Part shown: piece after piece, positions 19,342 through 28,692 of the stretch
How the letters are laid out: every line of letters begins with the position of its first letter
Numbering within the stretch: position 1 is the first letter of the stretch
Source of the DNA: Chara braunii
Taxonomy: Eukaryota > Streptophyta > Charophyceae > Charales > Characeae
DNA length: 31,261 nt
Assembly (NCBI GenBank): GCA_003427395.1
Contig: BFEA01000330.1
Span: forward strand, 1,621,979 to 1,653,239
Direction: 5' to 3'
Made by a program: the position numbers and the translations under genes
Notes under the pieces: model-generated
Seen by the model: only the letters and a program-made list of their open reading frames with translations
The model's database searches: none
What the model was told of the DNA's origin: nothing

Positions 19342-19989
19342 CTAATACAAGTTGTAATCCTTTTTGTCCGGATAAAGCATTCTGTAATGGTCCTTAAGAT
19401 TGTTTTCTACCGTAAGTTGTGCCAGGGATACTGAGGCTGGGTCTTGAGAGCTTTCTTCCGCCCAGGATATTCTGTCTAATTGTGGGTTTTGGATTGTATT
19501 CCAATCCCCCACTATGATTGTGTGTGTTTGTTGCTGGGTTAGGCCCTTGACTTTTCCAAAAATTCCACTTTTTCCGCTGGGGAGTTCGGCGTATATGTTT
19601 ATGATTGATATACCCCTATACGACAACTCTATTTTGGCCCCCCTTCCTTTTGACTGGTCCACTGTTACTGCGTTGACGCGTAAGAATTGCGCCGCCTCTG
19701 AGTTACTATGGGTGAGAATGAGTACCCCCGCTGATGCCTGTTGGGGGCTGTACGCTACCACTTCCGTCGTACAATTCCTTAGTCTTCTGACAAACTCGTC
19801 TTTAATTGTCTTGTGCTGTTCCGAGTTGGTGAGGTGAGTTTCTTGTATGCATAGCACGTCCGGGGGGTTGCTACTGTTCCAACCGGTAGTGTTGAGGAGG
19901 CAGTGCCATTTTTCTAAATTAGAAAAAATGGTTGCCAAACCTCTAACATTCCAAGATTGGACTTTCAGGTCCCCCCTTCTGTCCTTCAT
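19342..19989 (-). pseudogene. LINE ORF2, first part: APE-type endonuclease
   Basis: The endonuclease nicks the target DNA to start reverse transcription. It starts at ATG 19989, 43 nt after the ORF1 stop. Visible motifs in order: QSWNVRGL (Asn), CIQETH (Glu), INIYAE (Tyr), VGDWNTI (Asp/Asn). The frame runs into TAG at 19344-19342 right after DYNLY. The continuation (RKTTQGRTSFSRIDFF) is in another frame, so a small indel here separates the endonuclease from its last catalytic motif and from the RT. It could be a mutation or a sequencing error. Confidence 0.9.
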
Positions 19990-20032
19990 TGCTTATGTAG
20001 TTCGTTATTGTGTTTGACTTGTTTGAGTCAGT

Positions 20033-22498
20033 TTAAGTTAGGTGGAGAAGGGACACCAACTCGTTTTCCCCCATTTTGAGCACTCCATCCTTCACCAAGG
20101 AGGCTAGTGCTATTGCATTTTGGGACCTGGTTGTTTCATTACCCACGACTGTGACCGGTAGGGCTGCCATCCACCACCAGGGTCTCCACTGAAAGCCCTC
20201 CGCGAGTTCTGTTTCTTGGTCGCAGCATACTAGGATTGGCCGTGCATCATATGGACTGGGGGTCTTCCCATCCTCTGCTTCAAGCATGTCTGTTTGGCCG
20301 TTCTCCCCTTCGTATGGGTCTTTTCCTACTAATCCCATAATCCTGGTTCCCTTTCCCTTACAGATTTTGCTCAGTAACACTTCCTTCTTTTGTCCTTTTT
20401 GCAATCTGGGAATTGTCAGGTTGCTGCAAATTGCAACATTCCACCGTTCTCTCTCTGGGTCAAATTGTATGGGAATCACTGCCCGGGATGGTAGGAGCGT
20501 GCTTGCTTCCTTTCTCGCTCTTTCCCAGAATCCAGCGTGTGCTTTGAGGTGGAGGTCCTGTACTGTCACCGTGCGCAGCAACATTTCTCTGTTCAGATCG
20601 TAGAGTCTTTCGCATTGCGCATAAAGTGCTTCCTCTTGGATGCCCAATGAGGCTATGTGGTCATTTACCTGGCTGGATTCTGTTTGCCCCTGTTGCTCCT
20701 TTTGTTCGTTCAGGGTGAGTGTAAGCCTGTACTTGGGCAGTTTGGATCCGCTAGTCTGCGGCTTCTCCTTGTCCGGATTGCCGTTTCCGTTTCCGTCATC
20801 TATTTCCATCTCCTGATTCTCCTTTGCTGCACTATACTTTTCTGCCAGAAGAGCAGCCAATTCTGCCTCTCTCTCCAAGGGAGCGAAAGGATTCTCCGTG
20901 AGAGGAATGGCTTGCGTTGGGTTGGTTGCCGCTGCTGCTTGTCTGTTTCTTTGTTCCTCCCTGTGCAGGATCAGCTGCAGGTCATATTTGTCATGTCGTT
21001 CCTTCTCAAATTTCTGAATAAAGCTTAGTATCTCACTTTCCTGTCGCTCGGACCACGGGTAATATGCCGGCTCATCCCACTCTTGTTCCTCTGCTGTTTC
21101 ATCTTTGTCACAAGTCCCTTCACGATGTTTTCTCTTCCCCCCCACTGCAGGCAACTGGCTGTCCATACTAACTTCACCCGGAGGGGTGGTCGTCCCTTCT
21201 TCCTGCTCTGTCCCAGCCATGTTTTCCCCTTGTCTCTGCCCTGTTTTGGTTTGCCCCTTCTGCGTTCTTCTAGTGTAAGTCCTTTGTTTCTGTGGGTCTT
21301 CTTTGTTTCTTTCCAGTTCTTGATTCCGCCGGACTGCTTCTACCCATTTCTTTTCAGTGACCTCTTGAATTAACTGCAGATCCGCGCGTAGATCTTTCTC
21401 CCAAATTTCCTGCTTTAATGTGTCCACATTTATTGTAGGATCGCTGGTGAAGCATTTGGCGGATTTCTTCTCCACTTTCAGGGTTTGCCACCTGCTGTCA
21501 TACGGCGGATAGACGTCTGGTCGGGTTATTGGATCGCTATCCAGCATCCAGACCCAGTCTGGGGTCTCCAAATTGTCATTAAAGACCCATCCTGCGTATT
21601 GTGCACTCGGGATGTACCAATATCCTTTCTTTTCCGCTACCTCCTGTAGGTTAGCTGTTTTGAGCGGCTTGGGCTTAGCATTCTCTCTGACCTTGGGGCA
21701 GCTTGAGTCTGTTGCCAGGTGCCCTCTCTGTCTGCATTTGAAACAGAGAGGGTTGGATTTGTTGGACACCGTGATTCTGATGATTTTGCTTTCATGCTCG
21801 AAGAACCATTCTTCGGGGGTGAAAGGGGCGGGACTGTTTCCTGTGTCCAAGATCACCGTCATTTGATTGTGCTGTGGTGTGAGAAAATCTGGGGTAGACA
21901 CTATCCAGTGTGACTCCTTGGAGTGTCCATATTCCATTTTCACCCTTTCTTTGACGCTGTCGTGCATTCCTTCCGGCACATTGTCAAATTGCATCCAAAA
22001 ATGCTTTTTTAACAGGTCCTGTCTGTATTTAAAAGGTGTTTGTTGATATCCCAATGCCTGTTTCCAGGGGTGAACTGTAACCACCGACGAGTTGCATGTG
22101 AAACATTTGTTCCTTAGGAAGGTTGCCAGAGACTCTTCCATACACAACACCATGATGACGTTTCGTGACCTTGGATGGAAGGACACTTTGGGGTCCGTTC
22201 CCTGGATCGGTTCCAGGCTCTTCAGTTTTTCCCAGATCCATTTCAACTTCGCTTGTCTATCCAGCTAACTCTTCTTTGCGAATGTGAAGAGAACAACGTG
22301 CTTTTTGTGCAATTCTTCCTGCTTAGCGGTGAGTTCCTTCGGACATTGGTATATTACTACCTCTTCTTGATTGTTTCCTCCCTGATCAATTACCTTGGTT
22401 GTTTTGGTAAGTGATGTCCTTGTTTGATCGGCTAGCCAGTTCTGTGTTTCATTTCCCCTGCCTTCCATTTTCGTTTGTGATCCTTGTTCGCTGACCAT
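20033..22498 (-). pseudogene. LINE ORF1, RNA-binding protein with zinc knuckle, interrupted by one amber codon
   Basis: ORF1 proteins bind LINE RNA and form the RNP. I place the start at ATG 22498; the frame runs to TAA 20033, about 820 codons. Residues 1-77 precede an in-frame TAG (22267-22265), after which the same frame stays open for 743 codons. The part after the stop (WIWEKLKSLEP, HFWMQFDNVPEGMHD, EYGHSKESHWI) resembles the DUF4283-like domain of plant LINE and retroelement proteins. A zinc knuckle CFKCRQRGHLATDSSC follows with CX2CX4HX6C spacing, two longer than the usual CX4C end. The rest is charged, with KRKHREG and Glu/Gln-rich segments. A later ATG at 22246 could give a shorter protein. 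Confidence 0.85.
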
Positions 22499-22574
22499 GT
22501 AGTGGTTTAGTGACTGGTCGGACAAGATGCGAGAGATGAGGGCTCGGTCTGTGGAGAGGTAATCTCGTGTTATT

Positions 22575-24010
22575 CGCCGTGTGACCTGGGTCAGAGGGGA
22601 GGACCGTGGAGGGGGTGGGGATCAGACAAGGATAGAGCTGTGGTCGGGACAAGGGAGGGATAGATATAGGCGGAGTATTCGGGATTGGGGTGGAATAAAT
22701 TAACGAGGTCAGGATCGGGGTGGACAGGAGGGTGACTCGAGATGGTGCGGGATGGAAGCTCGGGAGCAGACAAGGGATGTGTGAGTGTGTGGCGAGGTGG
22801 GATCGAGAACCACATAGGGACTAATGGGCTGTGGACAAACTCAGGGTATGATCGGCGAGGTTGTGGTGGTTCCGTAGATTGAATAAGGAGGGATGGTGGA
22901 AAAAGGGAGGGGGAGGAGATGATATGAGGTGACTTGGATGGGTCGGGCGGACTGAACCTGGTTGAGGTGGGGGTGCGAGGTAGCGTAGGGGGATCTGGAA
23001 AGGAGTGGTATCGAATTGCGAGTAGGCTATGAACAAATCTGGGTTGGGACAGATTTGAGTTTGTGAGGAGAACAAGGTCGGGACTGAAATAGGATCGGAA
23101 AGGGATCGGATGGGGAACGAGTGGGAATGAGATTAAGCTCGCGACTGGAACGGGGACGAGGACGGGAACAGGATTGTGTGGGAATGGGGTGGGAACGAAT
23201 ATGGATCTGGAACAAAGTGGAGGTGTAGACGAGGTGGCGGGGGGAGATCAATAGTGTATGAGGAGGGCGACGGGGGGGTGGGGTGGGATGGGGAAAAGGC
23301 CTGATGGGTTGGGGGGGGAAGTTAGTCGCAGTCGGTTGAGGCGGGGACGCGAGGTAAAGCGGGGTGTTTCGGGACAGGGAAAGGATGCAGTCTGGAGTGG
23401 GATGGGATCTACTCGGGGTGGGATCTGCTCGGGGATCGGGTGGAATGGGTCGGGGGTGGGATAGGATAGGGGTTGTGGACAGGATGGACTCGGGATAAAG
23501 ACGTAAAAGAGAGGCCGGATTGGGGGCGTTAACTCGCCGTGTGGCCTGGGTCAGAGGGGAGGACCGTGGAGGGGGTGGGGATCAGACGAGGAAGGAGCTG
23601 TGGTCGGGGCGAGGGTGGGATTGAGATAGGAGGAGTAATCGGGATCGGGACGGAAAGGATTAACAAAGGGGGGTCGGGATCGGGGTGGAGAGGAGGGTGG
23701 CTCGAGCTGGGTGTGGGGTGGAAGCTCGGGAGACGACAAGGGATGTGTGAGTGCGTGGCGAGGTGGGATCGGGAACCAGGTGGGGACAAATGGGCTGGGG
23801 ACAAGCTCAGGATATGATCGGAGAGGCTGTGGGGGGTTCCGTAGACTGAGTGGGGAGGGATGGTGGAAAAAAGGGAGGGGGGGATGGTATGAGGTGGCGT
23901 GGATGAGGCGGGCGGACTGAACCTGGTTGAGGCGGGGGCGCGAGGCAAAGTGGGGGGATCTGGAGTGGAGTGGTATCGTGTTGGGAGTAGGCTAAGATCA
24001 AGACGGGGTT
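22575..24010. repeat. Long direct repeats in the LINE 5' UTR (960-bp spacing)
   Basis: 22575-about 23050 and 23535-about 24010 align over some 470 bp. Both begin CGCCGTGTG-CCTGGGTCAG and share GGACCGTGGAGGGGGTGGGG, AAGGGATGTGTGAGTG and GGCGGACTGAACCTGGTTGAGG. A weaker partial copy of the last block is near 23317-23370. The DNA between copies is similarly G-rich but hard to align. The arrangement recalls tandem monomers of mouse L1 5' UTRs. Confidence 0.8.
23272..23293 (+). other. G-quadruplex motif
   Basis: Four G-runs (7, 4, 3, 4) separated by 1-2 nt on the plus strand, which is the template strand of the LINE. It fits the G3+N1-7 consensus. Another G8 run follows near 23313. Confidence 0.7.
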
Positions 24011-24845
24011 GGGATAGCGTGGTTGAGATCAAGATCGGGATGTGAGCAGGAACGGGAGCGGCGACGGGATCGTGGTGGGATCGGGATAGGGTCTAGTTGG
24101 GTTGGGATCGAATCCGGGTTATGCTCGCGGTGGATCGATCGTGTGAATATGGGGGAGAGTGGGGGGCGGGAGAGAAGAAGGTGAAATGTGGTGAGAAGAA
24201 CTTTAGAAGGGTTGAGAGAGATGTGGAGTGAAGTCGACCGGGTTGGGGCCGATGTAGGGGCGGGATCGGTGTCAGAAATGAGTTGGGGTGGGAATGGAGG
24301 TCTGGATGGGGTTGAGTTCGGGGTGGGGATGGGGCCCAGACAGTATCGAAATTGGGTAGGGTCAGATGTTGTTTGGTTACGAGGTAGGGATGAGTAGTGT
24401 GAGGCGGAAGCTACAGTTGATCCGGGGAGTAAGGAGGGGCAAGTTCGGAGAGGGGCAGGGATATGATTGCTGGATCCTGGGCTAATGGCACGCTTGGAAT
24501 GTCAGTGGTAAGGCGAATCGGGAAGGTGGAGGAGGGTAAAAAAGGGGGTTTTGGAGGGGGGGGGGTTGGTGTTGATCAGCTCTCACTTTGTCGTATTCTG
24601 GTAGCGCAGGGCTATTGTGGCGCAGCGTACTGTTAACGTTGCTTGCCCGTCATTCATTCTTCTTTCCTGTTGTGGGGCACCTTGTTGTTGTGGAGGGAGT
24701 CAGAGGTCCGACGAGAACGATAGTGTCGTGTAGTTACTAGGTTGCCTCCGGCTTCCTCTGCTCGCCCATGAATCTCCTCGCCTTGGTCTGAGATCTAGCA
24801 CGCTTCGTCCTTCAAACCACTTGGTGGAAACGTGTTGCAGGCCTA

Positions 24846-24878
24846 GACGCGCGCGCACGCACTTGGCGCGCGCGCGTC
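24846..24878. repeat. GC-alternating inverted repeat (Z-DNA-prone)
   Basis: GACGCGCGCGC (24846-24856) is the exact reverse complement of 24868-24878, with an 11-nt loop. Alternating purine-pyrimidine GC tracts favour Z-DNA and cruciforms. Confidence 0.85.
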
Positions 24879-25134
24879 GGCGCTCTTTTTCGGTGTGTGT
24901 GGCTATGGCTGGGCGACTATGATTGTTGATGATGAGTTGCTGTCGTTTCCGGATTCGGGTTCGATGCGGAAGTTGTCGCTGCTCGAAGCTCTCGATTCCG
25001 AATTCGGGTGCTTCACCAGGTTGGCGCCCGTGCAGGCGCGGGAGGCTGGGGACCGAATGTCACGAAAAAATTAGCGCTGAAAATTAGCGCTTAAAATTGC
25101 GCTAACCTCAGGCGCTGCCACTCCCTTCTTACTC

Positions 25135-25150
25135 GGTTTATGCAAGGAAC
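25135..25150. other. Target-site duplication of the LINE, 5' copy (16 bp)
   Basis: GGTTTATGCAAGGAAC, identical to 14360-14375. It marks the LINE 5' end at 25134. Confidence 0.9.
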
Positions 25151-26183
25151 ATGAATATGGACGAAGCACAGAAATCCAGAATGCAAAATCACACTGAAGT
25201 CCAAGTAGTCAAAGCCAGAGCAGATAGCACAATGGAACCGAGTAACCATCCATTTGAGAATGATACAGAAGAATCGTGAGTCAATGTCCAAGCCCAACAG
25301 GGCAACACCAACAGCATAACCCAATGTAGCTCTCTCTTGTGAATGGCGCCAGGCGCCCTATCTACTCTACAGACTAAGGCTACAACTACAGCAATGAAAG
25401 CAACCAGACAACTTGACTACCAGCGAGTGATGATGTCAACACCAATGCCGACCTCCACCTCCACCAGGTACGTATCCCCTTCACCCACACTCTCCCTTGT
25501 TATCCCACACAGCGCCCTTCACCTCCGAAGAACCACCTTCGCCCCTCACCTCCCTCAGCACCCACAGGCAGCCTGGCTATGGCCGCCAACGTCCTGTGCA
25601 CAGGCAGCGCCCTACCACCTAGCGCCTGCGTGCCCTTCACCTCAGCCTAGTGCAGCGCAGCTGCTCGCAATTGCGCAGCATGCCGGCATTGCCCGCACTG
25701 GCCAAGATCCCTGCCCACTCGCCCTGCTTGCCTATATGCCAGTGTTGCGTGTGGGCGGCCTCCCTTCAGCCTGCGTCCGGGCCTTAGTGCCTGAACGCAG
25801 GCCCGATGCAGTTGAGGCCCAGGATGCAGTTGCGCCTCTTTCATCAAGGCCTGCGGCCAGATTCAAGTAGTGGGCCGATTTCCCATTGGCATTTTCGGCC
25901 TCTATACCCAGCATGCATTGTCGGCCTCTCGTTCAAGTGCCCAGGGCCTAACCAACTCAAAGGCCCTGGGATTTTCGCATTTGCAGAGATCGGAGACTCG
26001 GTGCACTCCAACCAACTGGCGTGCTGCAACTGTATGGACCCCACTTCGTGAAATGTTCGCACAAAGGGCTCTTGTTGATTTGTTGGCCCACCTTCACTTA
26101 GGGCGGGCACGAGGCTTGCTGGGGCCTTAGCCCAGAACATGTACATCATGGCAAGGCCCCTTCTTGAGGGCTCAATCCTCACA
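25135..26183 (-). mobile_element. 3' LTR of element C, proximal 1,049 bp
   Basis: On the minus strand it starts TGTGAGGATTGAGCCC at 26183 after AAGGGGGATGGAA. It is collinear with the element A LTR (675 onward). It stops here only because the LINE is inserted; the remainder lies left of 14376. Plus-strand frames in it (for example 25343-25870) have no recognisable protein. Confidence 0.75.
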
Positions 26184-26196
26184 TTCCATCCCCCTT
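26184..26196 (-). other. Polypurine tract of element C
   Basis: AAGGGGGATGGAA on the sense strand, directly before the LTR start TGTGAGG. This is the expected plus-strand primer position. Confidence 0.7.
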
Positions 26197-26220
26197 AGCT
26201 TCGAAAGTCCGCTGAGATGC

Positions 26221-27650
26221 TTACTTCGCAGGTGCCTTCCTTTTTAGCTTCCTCTCATATTCTGCCACCACCTGAGGAGCTGTGTCAATCAGTTCCTCCC
26301 TGGTGAACCAACGATCTTCTTTTGGATCCGTATGATGCCTGAATCGGACGCGGTACTCTCTCTTGGGTTTGGGAGGTCTTCCACGGCCCAGCGACTTTGG
26401 AACAGGCATGTCCCTGTGATCCACAATGTTGTCGATGTCTACTTGACCATCCATGGTTGGGGGCAGCATCGATCTCCTTGAAGGGAATTGATCCGTCTCA
26501 GCGAAAGGTGCAAGCTTTGAGGCATGAAAGACAGGGTAAGTGCGTAGGTGTCCAGGGACACCGATGACATATGTGGGACCATCCATCTCATCCCCCATTA
26601 TATCCAGGACTTCCCAAGGACCAAAATACTGAGGCATTAGTTTACGAGAGATCCCGGATTCCTGTCCTAGCTCGCTAGCCTTGACCCAGACACATTCCCC
26701 TACCTGAAATGAGGACTGTCTACGATGTTGATTCTCAGAAGCAATCATTGCTTGCTGAGCTTTCTTCATATGCTCGACAACTTCTTGCAGTAACTTCTCA
26801 TACTGCACACCATACTCGAGTGTGCCTGGAGTTGCAGCGGGTCGGTTTTCGGGTAGGAGGAAGTCTAGGGTTGATCTAGGCTTCCATCCCAAGTGCAGCT
26901 GATTAGGACTAACGCCGGTACCGCTGTGTACAACATTGTTGTACAGGCTGGCGATGAGAGGCAACTGCTCATCCCAGTCATCCTTGTTGGGCTTGATGTA
27001 ATGCCTCAACAAGTGTTGTACAACTCTGTTCATTTGTTCGGCTTGTCCGTTGGCTTCGGGATGATTCCCTGAAGTCATTTGAAGTTGACTGCCCATCTGT
27101 TTAACAGTCTTCTTCCATAGCTCACTTGTGAAGCGGTCATCTCTGTCACTAACGATGGTCTTTGGTAAACCAAAGTCACGCACCGGTTGTCCTTGAACAA
27201 CTTGATGACATGGTCAGTCCTTGCGGTCTCCGGCATTGCAACTAGTCTAGCGTACTTGGTGAATCGATCGATGATGACGAATATGTGCCTCTTGCCACTC
27301 TTGCTGGTCACTAGGGTGTCCATGAAATCCATGGAGACACTCGGTCCTGGACCAGTGGGAATAGGTAAAGGCTTTAACAACCCAAGCGGTGCTTGAGTTC
27401 GCGGTTGTCCCGCTGACAGACCTGACAGGTCTCTATGTACTTTTTGGCGTCATCTAGCATTCCAGGCCACCAAAATCGCTGTACTAGATTAACACTTGTC
27501 TTCTTGTAGCCAAAGTGTCCGGTTGCGTCATGGCATTCTCCTAGAAACAAACTACGCAAACGTTCACTAGATGGAACTACTAACCTTTTTATTTTATGCC
27601 TTATCAAGATAGAGAAGCCCGTCCACCATTACAAACTCACTTTCTGTGAG
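26221..27650 (-). pseudogene. Element C integrase with chromodomain-like tail (broken)
   Basis: The N-terminal zinc domain (CHDATGHFGYKKT...CQVCQRD) is in 27607-27374. The first catalytic Asp (MDFMDTL) and FTKYARLV are in a second frame (27380-about 27185). VSDRDDRF, the catalytic Glu in EANGQAEQMNR, WDEQLPLIASLYNN, the GPY/F module (YFGPWEVL) and the tail are in a third, fully open frame (27183-26221, 320 codons). Two frameshifts (near 27378 and 27185) separate them. The tail has SLGRGRPPKPKREYRVRF, an AT-hook-like core in the chromodomain loop. It is the best-preserved protein part of this family in the window. Confidence 0.9.
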
Positions 27651-27660
27651 GCCTCTATAG
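27640..27660 (-). other. Deletion junction: RT palm, RNase H removed from element C
   Basis: On the sense strand CIDYRG, an early RT motif, is followed within a residue or two by [14 protein letters not shown], which belongs just before the integrase zinc domain. In element B these points are about 1.2 kb apart and enclose YLDD and all of RNase H. Confidence 0.8.
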
Positions 27661-28000
27661 TCAATGCACATCCAAAATGTACCCCCCTTCTTCGGTACGA
27701 ATAACACGGGAGATCCATAAGGGGAAGTACTAGGCCGGATCCATCCCTTCTTTGTCAGCTCCTTTAGCTGTCACCGAAGTTCATCTAACTCGGCGGGAGC
27801 CATCCTATAGATCCTTCCTTTGGGGTCTTACTCCCTGGAATGATTTCTATAGCGTGGACAACTTCCCTTTCAACAACTCCTGTGGGCTCTTCGAACAGAT
27901 GAGGGAACTTAGCAACGATGTGTTCTGTCTCTGGGGGAGTTTTAACGGCCTCCCCTTTCTCAGAGACATACACTAGGTACATACCCTCCTCTTGGTTTTG
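27651..28000 (-). pseudogene. Element C RT N-terminal remnant
   Basis: Reading IEIIPGSKTPK, then after a frame change [34 protein letters not shown] and CIDYRG. There is a TGA in the QLKEL helix, where element B has Cys-Lys. Nothing of the catalytic palm follows. Confidence 0.85.
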
Positions 28001-28692
28001 CTTATAATAATTGTAGAACGCTGATGCACGCAAGCAGCCATAGGTATCTATAATGCTACTGGCCTTGAACTTAGTCAATTTGACAGGTCGGCCATCGGGC
28101 AACTTATGTTTGAGCACCTTCTTATCCCAGTCAAACTGGGGCTTAGAAACGTCGAGGTAGTACATGCCTAACAACATGTCAAATGGTAAGTCGTCGCTAA
28201 CCAAGAACGAAATCTTATGATTAAGTTCTTCTCCTCCATAGGAGAAGGTACACAGACTACGTCCTTGATATAGTTTGTGACTGTCATGCGCTCCTTGTTG
28301 GCCAAAGTAGATGCTACAGGTCTACTAAGGTGCCGTACCCGGTCCTGTAGGTGCAGCCTTTCCAAACAGTTGCGACTTATGTAATTCTGCGTGGAGCCTA
28401 TGTCTATGAAGGCACCACATTTGCGGTCTCCTACATCGACTTCCACCACGAAATGTTCCCCTCTAGGACCTTTCCTTAGCGCCACCCAAGATTCACGAGG
28501 GTCCTTGTTTGACCACTCGCTTTCCAGATCTTCTAAGGCTTCAGACACATCTAACGTACAGAGCATAGTTTGGTCTAGATGAGTCTGCGGGGTGACTAAA
28601 GAGTCATTAGCTTTGGCCTGCTCATGAAGTGGGGAGGGTATCAGACCCACTTCAACTTGAGTCGAAGCAGCTAAAACTTCCACCGGCCTCAC
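28001..28692 (-). pseudogene. Element C aspartic protease and linker
   Basis: The open frame 28692-28168 is at -1 to gag and overlaps its last codons. It holds CGAFIDIGSTQNYIS, the retropepsin active-site region. The usual Asp-Ser/Thr-Gly reads Asp-Ile-Gly here, likely inactivating. The linker DDLPFDMLLGMYYLDV then continues in a shifted frame (28204 on). Element B has normal DSG at the same place. Confidence 0.85.

Larger units (their letters stand above)
14376..25134 (-). mobile_element. L1-type LINE, apparently full length, 10.8 kb
   Basis: Sense direction is minus: 5' UTR of 2.6 kb with long repeats (25134-22499), ORF1 (22498-20033), a short gap, ORF2 with APE-type endonuclease and RT (19989-15573), a 3' UTR of 1.16 kb and an A37 tail (14412-14376). 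A 16-bp perfect duplication flanks it. The poly(A) tail, long target duplication and two-ORF plan are those of L1-clade LINEs. ORF1 has one amber codon and ORF2 one frameshift, and several Ns fall in ORF2. The insertion sits in the 3' LTR of element C, so it is younger than C. Confidence 0.92.
22499..25134 (-). other. LINE 5' untranslated region, C-rich on the sense strand
   Basis: 2.6 kb from the 16-bp target duplication to the ORF1 ATG. The proximal 2 kb (about 22560-24565) is very G-rich on the plus strand and holds long repeated units spaced 960 bp apart. The distal 570 bp is CpG-rich with a GCGC hairpin (24846-24878) and three GCGCTAA-type motifs near 25070-25105. Long proline/serine minus-strand frames here come from base composition. 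An internal promoter would be expected. Confidence 0.75.

Noticed and set aside
23529-24032. Minus-strand Pro/Ser-rich 167-codon frame
   Set aside because: It comes from the C-rich LINE 5' UTR repeat. The equivalent frame in the other repeat copy is broken and shows no coding signature.
25022-25045. TGGCGCCCGTGCAGG as a retroviral-type primer binding site
   Set aside because: No LTR end (CA) precedes it and no gag follows; it lies in the LINE 5' UTR.
25343-25870. Plus-strand 175-codon Pro/Ala-rich frame
   Set aside because: It is antisense within the LTR of element C, GC-rich, with no domain.
25059-26183. TGTCACG...CTCACA as a complete 1,125-bp LTR of element C
   Set aside because: The ends look right, but the exact 16-bp duplication at 25135 next to the LINE tail duplication shows that 25059-25134 belongs to the LINE 5' end.
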